NCBI RefSeq assembly: GCF_000718095.1
Contig: NZ_JOEI01000003.1
Span: forward strand, 211,754-275,753
Direction: 5' to 3'
DNA length: 64,000 nt
Source of the DNA: Streptomyces scopuliridis RB72
GTDB lineage: Bacteria; Actinomycetota; Actinomycetes; Streptomycetales; Streptomycetaceae
Below are positions 45,664 through 54,748 of this stretch, in pieces. The notes beneath the pieces are model-generated. The model was not told where the DNA came from, made no database searches, and was given only the letters and a program-made list of their open reading frames with translations. Position numbers and translations under genes: made by a program. Numbering within the stretch: the first letter of the stretch is position 1; every line of letters starts with the position of its first letter.

Positions 45664-46887
45664 TCAGTCCTCCGCCAGCACCGCCAGCGCCCGCCGCGCG
45701 ACCTCCCGGCCGATGGGCAGCGAGGCGGTCGCCGCCGGGGACGGGGCGTTCAGGACATGCACCGTGCGCGGAGTCTCCTGGATCAGGAAGTCGTCCGCGA
45801 GCGTGCCGTCCCGCAGCACCGCCTGGGCCCGGACCCCGGCCGCCGCCGGGCGCAGGTCCGCGTCCGTGACCGCCGGGAGCAGCCGCCGTACGGCCGTCGC
45901 GAAGGCGCGCTTCGAGAGCGAACGGTGCAGCTCACCGGCGCCGTACCGCCAGTGCTTGCGGGCCGTGCGCCATGAGCCCGGCCAGCTGAGGGTGGACGCC
46001 AGCTCGGCGGGGCGTACGTCCGACCAGGTGTAGCCCTCGCGGGCCAGCGCCAGGACCGCGTTCGGCCCGACGTGGACCCCGCCGTCGATGGAGCGGGTCA
46101 GATGCACGCCCAGGAACGGGAAGGCCGGGTCGGGCACCGGATAGACCAGCCCCCGTACGAGATCCGGCCTGGCCAGCTCGTAGTACTCGCCCCGGAACGG
46201 CACGATCCGCATCCCCGGGTCGTCGCCCGCCAGCCGCGCCACCTGGTCGCACTGGAGCCCCGCGCAGTTCACCAGCGCCCGCGCCCTGACCACCGCGCCG
46301 GTGGCCGTACGGACCGCGACGCCCCAGGGGCGCCGGTCGACGGCCGTGACCTCGGATCCGTACCGTACGGACGCGCCCGCCGCCTCCGCCGACTCGGCGA
46401 GCTGCTCGGCGACCGCCACGAAGTCGCACACCCCGGTCGTGCCGACCTGGATCGCCGCGAGGCCGCGCACCTGGGGCTCGTACTCCGTGATCTGCGCCGG
46501 GCCCAGCTCGCGCACCGGAATGCCGTTCTCCCTGCCGCGCTGGACCAGGGCGTGCAGCCGGGGCAGCTCGTCGCGCCGCGTCGCGACGATCAGCTTGCCC
46601 GTGACCTCGTGCGCGATGCCGTACTCCGCGCAGAACTTGACCATCTCGGCGGAGCCGCGCACCGCGTACCGCGCCTTGAGCGAGCCGGGGCGGTAGTAGA
46701 CGCCGCTGTGGATCACCCCGCTGTTGTGGCCCGTCTGGTGGCGGGCGGGGCCCGGCTCCTTCTCCAGCACCACGACCCTGGTGCCCGGAGCGGCGCGCGT
46801 GATCGCGTACGCCGTCGAGAGACCGACGATCCCGCCGCCGATCACCAGCACCTCGCAGTCGAATCCCACGCGTCCGCGTCCGCTCAT
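45664..46887 (-). CDS. lhgO: L-2-hydroxyglutarate oxidase
   Basis: LhgO oxidises L-2-hydroxyglutarate to 2-oxoglutarate with FAD, a clean-up reaction of central metabolism. The 407-residue protein has the FAD dinucleotide fold VLVIGGGIVGLSTAY (about 14-28), the family motif RHQTGHNSGVIHSGVYYRPG, and the DAO-type middle VRARALVNCAGLQCD. The ATG at 46887 is chosen, eight bases after GGGAGG; the upstream GTG at 46896 lies in the spacer. Position beside trmB is common in Streptomyces. Confidence 0.93.
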   Translation of the reverse strand: MSGRGRVGFDCEVLVIGGGIVGLSTAYAITRAAPGTRVVVLEKEPGPARHQTGHNSGVIHSGVYYRPGSLKARYAVRGSAEMVKFCAEYGIAHEVTGKLIVATRRDELPRLHALVQRGRENGIPVRELGPAQITEYEPQVRGLAAIQVGTTGVCDFVAVAEQLAESAEAAGASVRYGSEVTAVDRRPWGVAVRTATGAVVRARALVNCAGLQCDQVARLAGDDPGMRIVPFRGEYYELARPDLVRGLVYPVPDPAFPFLGVHLTRSIDGGVHVGPNAVLALAREGYTWSDVRPAELASTLSWPGSWRTARKHWRYGAGELHRSLSKRAFATAVRRLLPAVTDADLRPAAAGVRAQAVLRDGTLADDFLIQETPRTVHVLNAPSPAATASLPIGREVARRALAVLAED

Positions 46888-47064
46888 GCGCGCCACCTCC
46901 CACCCCGATAGTGCACTGGCCCGCCGGAGACGCGCTTAAACCACCGCGCTCGAACCGTTGACCGGTGGACATGTGTGCCATGCCTCACGGACAGGTTCCG
47001 GCCGGGTGCCAGGAGGCCCGGGTGCCAGGAGGCCGTGGTCCTCGGCCCCGAGGTGTCACCGGGA

Positions 47065-48543
47065 TCAGGCGGGCGCCACCAGCAGGGGCCGCGCGCGCTC
47101 CCGCAGCTCCGCCACCCGCGGCTCGTCCCCGTACGGCTCCAGGCGGTGCAGCAGATCCCGTACGTACTCCGTCGTACGCGCCGAGGAGATCCGGCCCGCC
47201 ACCTCCACTGCGCGGGTGCCCGCCGCGCAGGCCGCGTCCAGATTGCCCGACTCCAGCTCCGCGACGGCGCTCACCACCAGGCGCAGTCCGTGCGAGCGTA
47301 CGAACTCCTCCGTCGGCCGGGACAGCGCCTGCTCCGTGAACTGCCGTACCTGGCGCGGTGCCTTCAGATCGCGGTAGCACTCGGCGGCGTCGGCCGCGAA
47401 CCGGTCGTACGAGTAGAAACCCAGCCATGACGGATCGGCGTCGCCGTCCCGGGAGCGCTCCAGCCAGCCCTCGGCCGCCTTCAGCGCGGCCCCGGCCGCG
47501 ACCGCGTCGCCCGCCTTCGCGTGCGCGCGCGCCTCCACCAGCCGGAAGAAGCTCATCGTGCGGGCGGTGGCGAGACCGCGATTGCGCTCCAGCGCAGCCT
47601 GGGCGAGATCCACACCCTCGTCCGCGAAGCCGCGATAGGTCGCCTGGAGCGACATGGAGGCCAGCACATAACCGCCGAGCGGTACGTCGGCGGCGGCGCG
47701 GGCCAGCCGCAGCGCCTGGATGTAGTAGCGCTGCGCGGCCTCCTGCTGGCCGGTGTCGAAGGCCATCCAGCCGGCCAGCCTGGTCAGTTCGGCGGTGGCG
47801 CCGAAGAGCCCCCGGCCCACCTCGTCGCTGTACGCGCCGAGCAGCAGCGGCGCCGCGTCGACCCGCAGACACTCGGGCACCATCGAGGAACGCCAGTCCC
47901 CGCCCCCGTATTTGGAGTCCCAGCGCCGGGCGTCCGAGGCCGCCTCCCGCAGCTTGGCCACATCGCTGTGGCCCACGCGCAGTGGCGTGACCTCGCCCGG
48001 TCCGGAGGCATCGACGGCCCCCCCGCTCCCGCCATGCGCTCCCTGCGCCGCCTCCGCGACCGCCGCGTCCCGCGCGACCGAGGAGTCGGCGGGTGTTATC
48101 AGCCACCGGGAAGCGGGTGTGGCGTAAGCGCTCACTGCGAAGGATCCGGCCAGCGACTGCCAGATGCCGCCGCTGCCCGCGCGGCGGCCCGCGAGGTCCA
48201 GCCGGTACAGCTCCGTCGCCGCGCGCACCGCCTCGCCCACATCGCGCGGGAAGGCGAGCCCGACCTCGGGGGCCGGATCCGCGTCCGCGAGACCGATCTC
48301 ATGGAGTGGGACGGGACGTCCCAGCTTCGCTCCGATGGCGGCGGCGATGAGATGGGGCGCCGCACCCTGCGGAACCATCCCCTTCGACACCCATCGCGCC
48401 ACGGAGGTCTTGTCGTAGCGGAGTGTCAGACCGCGTTGAGCCCCGAGGTCGTTGACCCGCCGGGCCAGGCCGGCGTTGCTGATTCCCGCGAGGGCGAGAA
48501 CGGTTCCGAGCTTTTCGTTCGGCCCGCGTTGCTCCCTGGACAT
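47065..48543 (-). CDS. NsdA-like tetratricopeptide transcriptional regulator
   Basis: The 492-residue protein begins [20 protein letters not shown] and has a helix-turn-helix-like N-terminus (about 10-85, with [12 protein letters not shown] and [12 protein letters not shown]). A long TPR-type helical region follows (about 195-480). This is the design of NsdA/NsdB, negative regulators of sporulation and antibiotic synthesis in S. coelicolor; I recall the gene at this locus (SCO4114) being called a sporulation-associated protein. It is a paralogue, not necessarily NsdA itself. It diverges from the asparagine-synthetase-like gene over a 582-base gap. Confidence 0.78.
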   Translation of the reverse strand: MSREQRGPNEKLGTVLALAGISNAGLARRVNDLGAQRGLTLRYDKTSVARWVSKGMVPQGAAPHLIAAAIGAKLGRPVPLHEIGLADADPAPEVGLAFPRDVGEAVRAATELYRLDLAGRRAGSGGIWQSLAGSFAVSAYATPASRWLITPADSSVARDAAVAEAAQGAHGGSGGAVDASGPGEVTPLRVGHSDVAKLREAASDARRWDSKYGGGDWRSSMVPECLRVDAAPLLLGAYSDEVGRGLFGATAELTRLAGWMAFDTGQQEAAQRYYIQALRLARAAADVPLGGYVLASMSLQATYRGFADEGVDLAQAALERNRGLATARTMSFFRLVEARAHAKAGDAVAAGAALKAAEGWLERSRDGDADPSWLGFYSYDRFAADAAECYRDLKAPRQVRQFTEQALSRPTEEFVRSHGLRLVVSAVAELESGNLDAACAAGTRAVEVAGRISSARTTEYVRDLLHRLEPYGDEPRVAELRERARPLLVAPA

Positions 48544-49125
48544 GCGTCACCCCTCGGCACACAGACGCCCGCCGCTTCGCGGCATAGGCGCGCGGCATTC
48601 GTAAACCCAGCGTAGTTCGCCACATCCCGACCGTTAAGGGGCGGAGTTCCGGATGGCGGGATTGTTGTCCGTGCGGTGATCGCGCCGCAGGTCCCCGAGC
48701 GGCACGCCGTGCTCCGGCTGTGTAGCGTGCGCCCGGCCGTGCGCTCTTGGCCCCGGTGGAGCGGGAGCGCTTCCATGAGACCTGCGTGGGTCGGCCCACT
48801 GCGTACTGGAACCAGTGGGCTGGGGGATCCCGCCGCCCCAATCCCCGCGGGCGGTGGATCAGTCCGGGAGGCGGGACACGCCTCCCGGACTGAACGTATA
48901 CCGGTGCTGAACTGACGTGCCGGGTCCGGAGATTGGCTGAATGCTGTCTGTCCGCGGAAGGCCACATCTCCGCCAAATGGCCAATGCCAGGGGCGCATTC
49001 GCATTCCCACCCGCGCTTCCGTAGGCCCTCCTGTGCGCTGTTGTCATGGCAGCATGTTCCCGAACGGCTTCAGCTCAAGCGTTTCCAGCTTGGTCTGGAC
49101 TTGTCCACAGGCTGTGGAGGCGGCG
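48544..49125. promoter_or_regulatory. Long divergent intergenic region
   Basis: These 582 bases between two divergent genes have no supported protein gene. Two hairpins stand out: GCCCACTG with CAGTGGGC (about 48795-48821), and perfect 13-base arms AGTCCGGGAGGCG/CGCCTCCCGGACT (48861-48873 and 48879-48891). The second has terminator form, which is odd between divergent genes and hints at a small RNA or a long attenuated leader for the gene at 49126. Promoter elements were not clear. Confidence 0.4.
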
Positions 49126-51234
49126 ATGCGCTGGTTGGTGGGATGGAGCAGTATCGCCGCGCGCTTCGGTACGGCAGGGGCCGTCGGTCCGGTCGGTGAC
49201 GGCTCCGAGAGCGGCAGCGTGCATCCCGTCGGCTCCCAGCTCCTGTGGGGCGACCCGGATCCGCTGTGGGCGGTGGGCGACTGGCGTCCTGACGAGGTCA
49301 GGGTCGTCACCGTCGATCCCTTCACCCGGCTCGCCGTGCTCGGCTGCTGCGGGGCCACCGACGAGGAGCTGCGGGTCGGGCTGTTCGCCGCGCGCGGCGG
49401 CGCCCTGCGCCATCTCACCGCCTGGCCGGGCAGTTACACGGCCGTCGCCCAGATCGGCCGCCGCATCACCATCGCCGGCGATCTGGCCGGGGCGCGGCCC
49501 GTCTTCTACACGCCATGGGCGAACGGCACGGCGTACGCCACCGCCGCCCTGCCCCTCGCCGATCTCATCGAGGCGCAGCTCGACATCGGACATCTGGCCG
49601 CGCTCCTCGCCTGCCCCGAGACCCCGGAGGCGCTGCGCGACACCACCCCGTACGACGGCGTCAAACGCATCCCGCCGGGGCACGCGCTCGTCCTGCGCGA
49701 GGGCTCGCGCGAGATCACCGGATACGAGCCGGTCGCCTCCCTCGCCGTCGCCGGGCCCCAGCGCGACCCGGACCGCGCCGTCGAGGGCGTACGGGACGCG
49801 CTCATCGAAGCCGTACGCGCCAGGCTGCTGGCGCCGCGCCACGCGCCCGAGACCCTGCCGCCCGACCCGGGACCGGTCCCCGGCATGGGGCCGGCCGACC
49901 GGCGCGCCGCCCGGGGCGGGCCCGTCCCCGGCATCGGCGCCGATCTCTCCGGCGGCAGCGCCTCCGGCACCCTCGCGCTGCTCGCCGCCGGGCTGCCCGG
50001 GGCGCCGGGCACGATCCTGGGGCACGGCACCGGCGCGGGGGAGCGGCTGCTCGCCGTCACCTTCAACGATCTGTCCACCGGCGGGCGCGACGAAGCCGAA
50101 CTGGAACGGGCCCGCGCCATCGCCGCCAACCCCCGGCTGCACCACGTCGTCGTCGCGGCCGGTGAAGAGGCCCTGCCGTACGCCGAGTTGGAGGGCCCGC
50201 TCACCGACGAACCGGGGCCGTCCCTCGTCACCGCCGAGCGGCACCGCCGCAGACTCGCTGCGGGCAGCGCCGACCACTTCACCGGTGCCGGCGCCCGCGA
50301 AGTGCTCGACGCGCATCCGGCGCGCCTGGCCGATCTGCTGCTTGACCGGCGCAGACGCCATCTCCTGCACCCGGTCAGCGCGCTCGCCAAGGCCGAAGGC
50401 CCGTCGCCCGCCTCGCTGTTCGTCCCGCTGACCGTGTACCGCGCGGCCCGCCGGCTGGCGCGTACGCCGTACCGCACCGGTCTCGAAGAGGCCGCCGCCC
50501 GGCTCCCCCAGGCCAACAGGGGGGTGCTGACCGCCGCCGCGATCAGCCCGCTGGGGGCGTCGCTGGCCGCTCTCACCTGGTCCCGTCCTGGGCCCGCCGC
50601 GCGCTGGCTGACGGGGGAGGCGCTCGCCGAAGTATCGGTTCGCCTGATGTCGGCGTCGACCCGGCCCGCCTCCGTACAGCGCCCCGGCGAGGCCCGCGCC
50701 CGCGCCGCGCTCGCCCGCCACGCCGCCGACCACCGTGTCTTCGAGCAGGCCGCGGAGATCCGCAGCCAGCGGCTGCACGCCCCGTTCCTCGACAACCAGG
50801 TGGTACGGGCCTGCCGCGAGCTGCCCGAGGCGCTGCGGGTGCAGCCGGGCGCCCGCGCGGATGTGCTCCGTACGGTCCTCGCCGGGGCCGGTATCCATGA
50901 CCTCCCGCCGGGCTGGGGCGCCACGTCCCGGGACGGCACCGCCGCCACGACACGCGTGGGGCTGCGCGCGGCCGTCGGCGAGCTGATCGACCTCTTCGAC
51001 GCACCGCTGCTCGCCGACGCGGGTCTGGTGGAGGCCCGGGTCGTACGCAAGGCGCTGCGCGCGGCGGCCGAGGGCGAGCCGGTGCCCCTGGACGGGATCG
51101 CGGACCTGGTCTCCACGGAGCTGTGGCTGCGGCGGCTGCTGTCGCGGCGCGGCACCTGCTGGACGGGGACGGCGGCGCCGCGCCAGCGCGCGGTGGCGGG
51201 CGGCGTGATCCCGCGGCCGACGCTGCACCAGTAG
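49126..51234 (+). CDS. Asparagine-synthetase-like protein with degenerate active-site motifs
   Basis: The 702-residue protein aligns by eye with the AsnB/lasso-cyclase superfamily. The N-terminal half keeps the glutaminase-like fold without a nucleophilic Cys2 (TVDPFTRLAVLGCCGATDEE; LTAWPGSYTAVAQIG; IAGDLAGARPVFYT). The synthetase half has LSGGSASGTLALLAA (about 273-287) where active enzymes have SGGxDS, and HFTGAGAREVLDAHP in place of the GGDE motif, but retains the late RLHAPFLDNQVVRACRELP. Loss of the PP-loop aspartate argues against normal ATP use. The ATG follows GGAGG by five bases. It lies ahead of a SARP-type regulator. Confidence 0.8.
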   Translation: MRWLVGWSSIAARFGTAGAVGPVGDGSESGSVHPVGSQLLWGDPDPLWAVGDWRPDEVRVVTVDPFTRLAVLGCCGATDEELRVGLFAARGGALRHLTAWPGSYTAVAQIGRRITIAGDLAGARPVFYTPWANGTAYATAALPLADLIEAQLDIGHLAALLACPETPEALRDTTPYDGVKRIPPGHALVLREGSREITGYEPVASLAVAGPQRDPDRAVEGVRDALIEAVRARLLAPRHAPETLPPDPGPVPGMGPADRRAARGGPVPGIGADLSGGSASGTLALLAAGLPGAPGTILGHGTGAGERLLAVTFNDLSTGGRDEAELERARAIAANPRLHHVVVAAGEEALPYAELEGPLTDEPGPSLVTAERHRRRLAAGSADHFTGAGAREVLDAHPARLADLLLDRRRRHLLHPVSALAKAEGPSPASLFVPLTVYRAARRLARTPYRTGLEEAAARLPQANRGVLTAAAISPLGASLAALTWSRPGPAARWLTGEALAEVSVRLMSASTRPASVQRPGEARARAALARHAADHRVFEQAAEIRSQRLHAPFLDNQVVRACRELPEALRVQPGARADVLRTVLAGAGIHDLPPGWGATSRDGTAATTRVGLRAAVGELIDLFDAPLLADAGLVEARVVRKALRAAAEGEPVPLDGIADLVSTELWLRRLLSRRGTCWTGTAAPRQRAVAGGVIPRPTLHQ

Positions 51235-51322
51235 AGCGGGTCGGCCGGGCCGTCAGCGCGGAGGGCGGCGCACGGGGGAAACCCGACAGCCGTTGTCAGA
51301 CCCTCCGGTCACAATGGGCCGC

Positions 51323-54300
51323 GTGCGGTATCTCATCCTTGGCGTCACCGAGGTGCGTGACGGACACGGCGGGAGCCTGCCGCTGGGCGGACCCCGGCTG
51401 CGGGCGCTCCTCGCCGCGCTCGCGCTGCGCCCCGGCCGGCCCGTCGCCGTCGGTGAGCTGGTGGACGAGGTGTGGGGCGGCGAGCCGCCGCAGGACGCGC
51501 CCGCCGCGCTCCAGGCGCTCGTCGGGCGGCTCCGGCGCGTCCTTGGTAAGGAGGCGATCGATTCGGCCCCCGGCGGCTACCGGCTCGCGGCCGTACCGCA
51601 CGACATCGATCTGTATGTCTTCGAGCGGCTCACGCGCGAGGGGGCGGACCAGCTCGACGCGGGCGATCCGCACGGCGCCGCCCGTACTCTGCGCGCGGCG
51701 CTCGCGCTCTGGCGTGGGGCGGCGCTCGCCGATCTGCCCGACCGGGACCGCGGCGTACGGCCCGAGGCCCAGCGGCTGGCCGCCCTCCAGCAGCGCATAG
51801 AGGCCGATCTGCGCCGGGGCGCCACGGCCACGCTCGTACCGGAGCTGCGGGAACTGGCCGCGGACCACCCGTACGACGAGCCCTTCAGGGCGCAGCTCAT
51901 CCGGGCCCTGTGGGCCGAAGGCCGGCAGGCCGACGCGCTCGCGGCGTACGAGGACACGCGCCGCGTCCTCGCCGACGGGCTCGGCGCCGACCCCGGTCCC
52001 GAACTGACCTCGCTGCAGAGACAGTTGCTGGCCGCCACCGGAGCGGCGGCCAGGGGTACCGCTCCCCGGACGACGGACGGCACCGCCCACGGTGCGGTCG
52101 CTGATGTCGCTGCCGGAGCGCCTGCCGGGGACAGCCATGAGCCGCACGGCAATCTGCGCCCCCGCCTGACCTCCTTCGTCGGCCGCGAGAGCGAACTCCA
52201 CGCCATCCGCGCCGATCTGCGCCGCTCCCGTCTCGTCACGCTCACCGGCCCCGGCGGCTCCGGCAAGACCCGGCTCGCCGAGGAGTCCGCGCCCCGGAAC
52301 GCCTGGCTCGTCGAGCTGGCCCCGCTGGACCATCCCTCCGCCGTCCCCGGCGCCGTACTGAGCGCGCTCGGGCTGCGCGAGACCCAGCTCGCCGCCCGCG
52401 ACGGCCGTCCCGCCAAGAACGATCCAACGGCGCGGCTTGTCGAACATCTGGCCCGCAGCGGCACGCTCCTCGTCCTCGACAACTGCGAGCATGTGATCGG
52501 GGGCGCCGCCGCCCTGGCAGAGAGCCTGCTCACGCACTGCCCCGGCCTCCGTATCCTCGCCACCAGTCGTGAGCCGTTGGGGGTGCCGGGGGAGTCGGTG
52601 CGGCCGGTGGAGCCGTTGCCGCCGGATCCGGCGCATCAGCTGTTCGCGGAGCGTGCGCGGGCGGTGCGGCCGGGGTTCGACGCCGCGGGGGATCCGGAGG
52701 CGGTGGCGGAGATCTGCCGTCGGCTGGATGGTCTGCCGCTGGCGATCGAGCTGGCGGCGGCGCGGTTGCGGATGCTGACGCCGCGTCAGATCGCGGATCG
52801 TCTCGATGACCGTTTCCGGCTGCTGACCAGCGGGAGCCGGACGGTCCTGCCGCGCCAGCAGACGCTGCGCGCCGTCGTCGACTGGTCCTGGGACCTGCTG
52901 GACGAGCGGGAGCGTACGGTCCTGCGCGAGGTGTCCGTCTTCGCGGGCGGCTGGGATCTGACGGCGGCCGAGGGCGTGTGCGGCGGCGCGTCGGGCGACC
53001 TCTCGGGCGGCGCGCCCCAAGGCTCCTCCGGCGCGGCGGGCGCCCCCTCGCGCGGCGCGCCGGGCGGTGCGTCCCACGGCTCTTCCGGCCGCGCGTCCCC
53101 CGGCACCCCCGGCCGCGCGTCCCCCGGCACCCCCGGCACCCCCGCAGCGTTCCATGTCCCCGATCTGCTGGGCGCGCTGGTCGACAAGTCGCTCGTCGTC
53201 GCCACCCCGGTCCCCGGCCCCGGCGGCGCGATGCGCTACCGCCTCCTGGAGACCATCCACGAGTACGCCGCGGAGCGCGCCGCCGAGACGCCGGCCGTAC
53301 GGTCCGCCGCCGAGCGCGCGCACACCGCGTACTTCACCGCTCTCGCCGAGGAGGCCGAGCCCCGGCTGCGCTCCCGGGAGCAACTCCCCTGGATCCGCCG
53401 CCTGGAGATCGACCTCGACAACATCCGCGCCGCCCTCCACCGCAGCGTCCTGGCGTGCGACGAGGAGACGACGCTACGGCTGGTCTTCGCCACGGGCTGG
53501 TTCTGGTGGCTGCGCAACCACCGCCCCGAGGGCCTGGCCTGGGTGGAGTGCGCGCTCGGCCTCGGTGACGAACCGGCCGGCACCGACGACCCCCGGTACT
53601 GGCCCAGGATGCAGCTCCAGGTGCTGCGGGTCTTTCTCGCCGGTGAGAGCGGCCAGGCCGACAAGCTCCGCGCCGACCCGCACTTCCAGGAACTCGTCCT
53701 GCGGATCCGCGAGGTCTTCGGCAGACCGGGTCCGCAGTCCGCCCGCTTCCCGGGGCTGCTCTGGGTACTGGTCGTCTACGCGAGCGACGAGAAGCTGGAC
53801 ATCCGCGCCATGATGGACGCGTCCATCGCCAACTGCCGTGCGTACGGCGGCGATTGGGAGACCGGCGTGATGCTGATGGGCCGTACGCACATGATCGTCG
53901 ACATGCCCGGCGGAATGGACGGCGTCGACGAGGACCTGGCCGAGCTGCGCGAGCTGAGCCGCCGTGTCGGTGACCGCTGGATGCGCGCGCAGGTGGCGAG
54001 CGCCGTCGGTGAGGCGGGCATGGTGCGCGGGCGGTACGAGGAGGCGCGGTGCGCGTACGAGGAAGCGCTGCGGTTCGCCCGTGAGGTGGGGGCGCACGCC
54101 GAGGCGCCTTTCCTGCTCGCGCGCCTGGCCGAGCTGTCGTATCGCGCCGGTGACACGGACGCCGCGGAGAGGCGGCTCGACCGCGCCGACGAGGAGGCCG
54201 AGCGCTACCAGGTCCAGGACGCCCGCGCGTTCGTCCACGTCATGCGGGCGGTCTTCGCCCTGGACCGGGGCGAGACCTCCCGCGCCCGACTGCTGCTGGA

Positions 54301-54748
54301 CGAGGCGAGGTGCGACAGCGAGCACGGCACACCGCCTCCGCACTTCGCCGCCGTGATCAACGCGCTGGACGCGCGGATCGCCGCGTACGAGACGAAGGGA
54401 CCGGTGGCCGCGGCCCGTTCGCTGGCGGCCGTGCTGCGTACGGCGCGGAAGAGCCGGCTGACGGACCCCATCGTCGCCCAGCTCGCCGAGATGGCCGCCC
54501 CGGTGGTGCTGCTCGCCGGTGACCCGCGCCGCGCCGTCAGGATCCTGGCCGCCGCCGGGACGTGGCGGGTGGGCTGCCCGCGCTCCGTACCGGAGTGGAC
54601 GGAGGCCCGGCGGATCGAGACGCTCGCCCGCGCGGAGCTGGGCTCGCGGGGGTACGAGGCGGAGTACGAGAACGGGCGCGCCCTCACCCCCGACCAGGTC
54701 GCCGACCTGCTGGAGCTGCCGGACCCGGCGCCCGTCAGCGGCAGCTGA
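51323..54748 (+). CDS. SARP/AfsR-type transcriptional regulator with NB-ARC ATPase and TPR region
   Basis: The 1141-residue protein has an OmpR-like DNA-binding domain (about 1-90), a bacterial transcriptional activation domain (about 95-240), an NB-ARC ATPase with P-loop LTGPGGSGKTRL (about 304-315) and Walker B LLVLDNCEH (about 380-388), and a long helical TPR-like C-terminus. This is the AfsR architecture that activates secondary metabolism or development. A low-complexity Gly/Ala/Ser/Pro insert is encoded at about 52978-53148. The GTG at 51323 gives the conserved start RYLILGVTEVRD; an ATG three codons up is possible. A local change in codon choice at about 52565-52830 suggests gene conversion. 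Confidence 0.9.
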   Translation: MRYLILGVTEVRDGHGGSLPLGGPRLRALLAALALRPGRPVAVGELVDEVWGGEPPQDAPAALQALVGRLRRVLGKEAIDSAPGGYRLAAVPHDIDLYVFERLTREGADQLDAGDPHGAARTLRAALALWRGAALADLPDRDRGVRPEAQRLAALQQRIEADLRRGATATLVPELRELAADHPYDEPFRAQLIRALWAEGRQADALAAYEDTRRVLADGLGADPGPELTSLQRQLLAATGAAARGTAPRTTDGTAHGAVADVAAGAPAGDSHEPHGNLRPRLTSFVGRESELHAIRADLRRSRLVTLTGPGGSGKTRLAEESAPRNAWLVELAPLDHPSAVPGAVLSALGLRETQLAARDGRPAKNDPTARLVEHLARSGTLLVLDNCEHVIGGAAALAESLLTHCPGLRILATSREPLGVPGESVRPVEPLPPDPAHQLFAERARAVRPGFDAAGDPEAVAEICRRLDGLPLAIELAAARLRMLTPRQIADRLDDRFRLLTSGSRTVLPRQQTLRAVVDWSWDLLDERERTVLREVSVFAGGWDLTAAEGVCGGASGDLSGGAPQGSSGAAGAPSRGAPGGASHGSSGRASPGTPGRASPGTPGTPAAFHVPDLLGALVDKSLVVATPVPGPGGAMRYRLLETIHEYAAERAAETPAVRSAAERAHTAYFTALAEEAEPRLRSREQLPWIRRLEIDLDNIRAALHRSVLACDEETTLRLVFATGWFWWLRNHRPEGLAWVECALGLGDEPAGTDDPRYWPRMQLQVLRVFLAGESGQADKLRADPHFQELVLRIREVFGRPGPQSARFPGLLWVLVVYASDEKLDIRAMMDASIANCRAYGGDWETGVMLMGRTHMIVDMPGGMDGVDEDLAELRELSRRVGDRWMRAQVASAVGEAGMVRGRYEEARCAYEEALRFAREVGAHAEAPFLLARLAELSYRAGDTDAAERRLDRADEEAERYQVQDARAFVHVMRAVFALDRGETSRARLLLDEARCDSEHGTPPPHFAAVINALDARIAAYETKGPVAAARSLAAVLRTARKSRLTDPIVAQLAEMAAPVVLLAGDPRRAVRILAAAGTWRVGCPRSVPEWTEARRIETLARAELGSRGYEAEYENGRALTPDQVADLLELPDPAPVSGS

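Noticed and set aside
51293..51315. Leaderless promoter for the SARP gene with TTGTCA and CACAAT
   Set aside because: The hexamers are only 11 bases apart, too close for a working promoter.
51296..53440. 714-codon minus-strand frame opposite the SARP gene
   Set aside because: Arg/Gly/Gln-rich shadow of a protein with all SARP and NB-ARC motifs on the plus strand.
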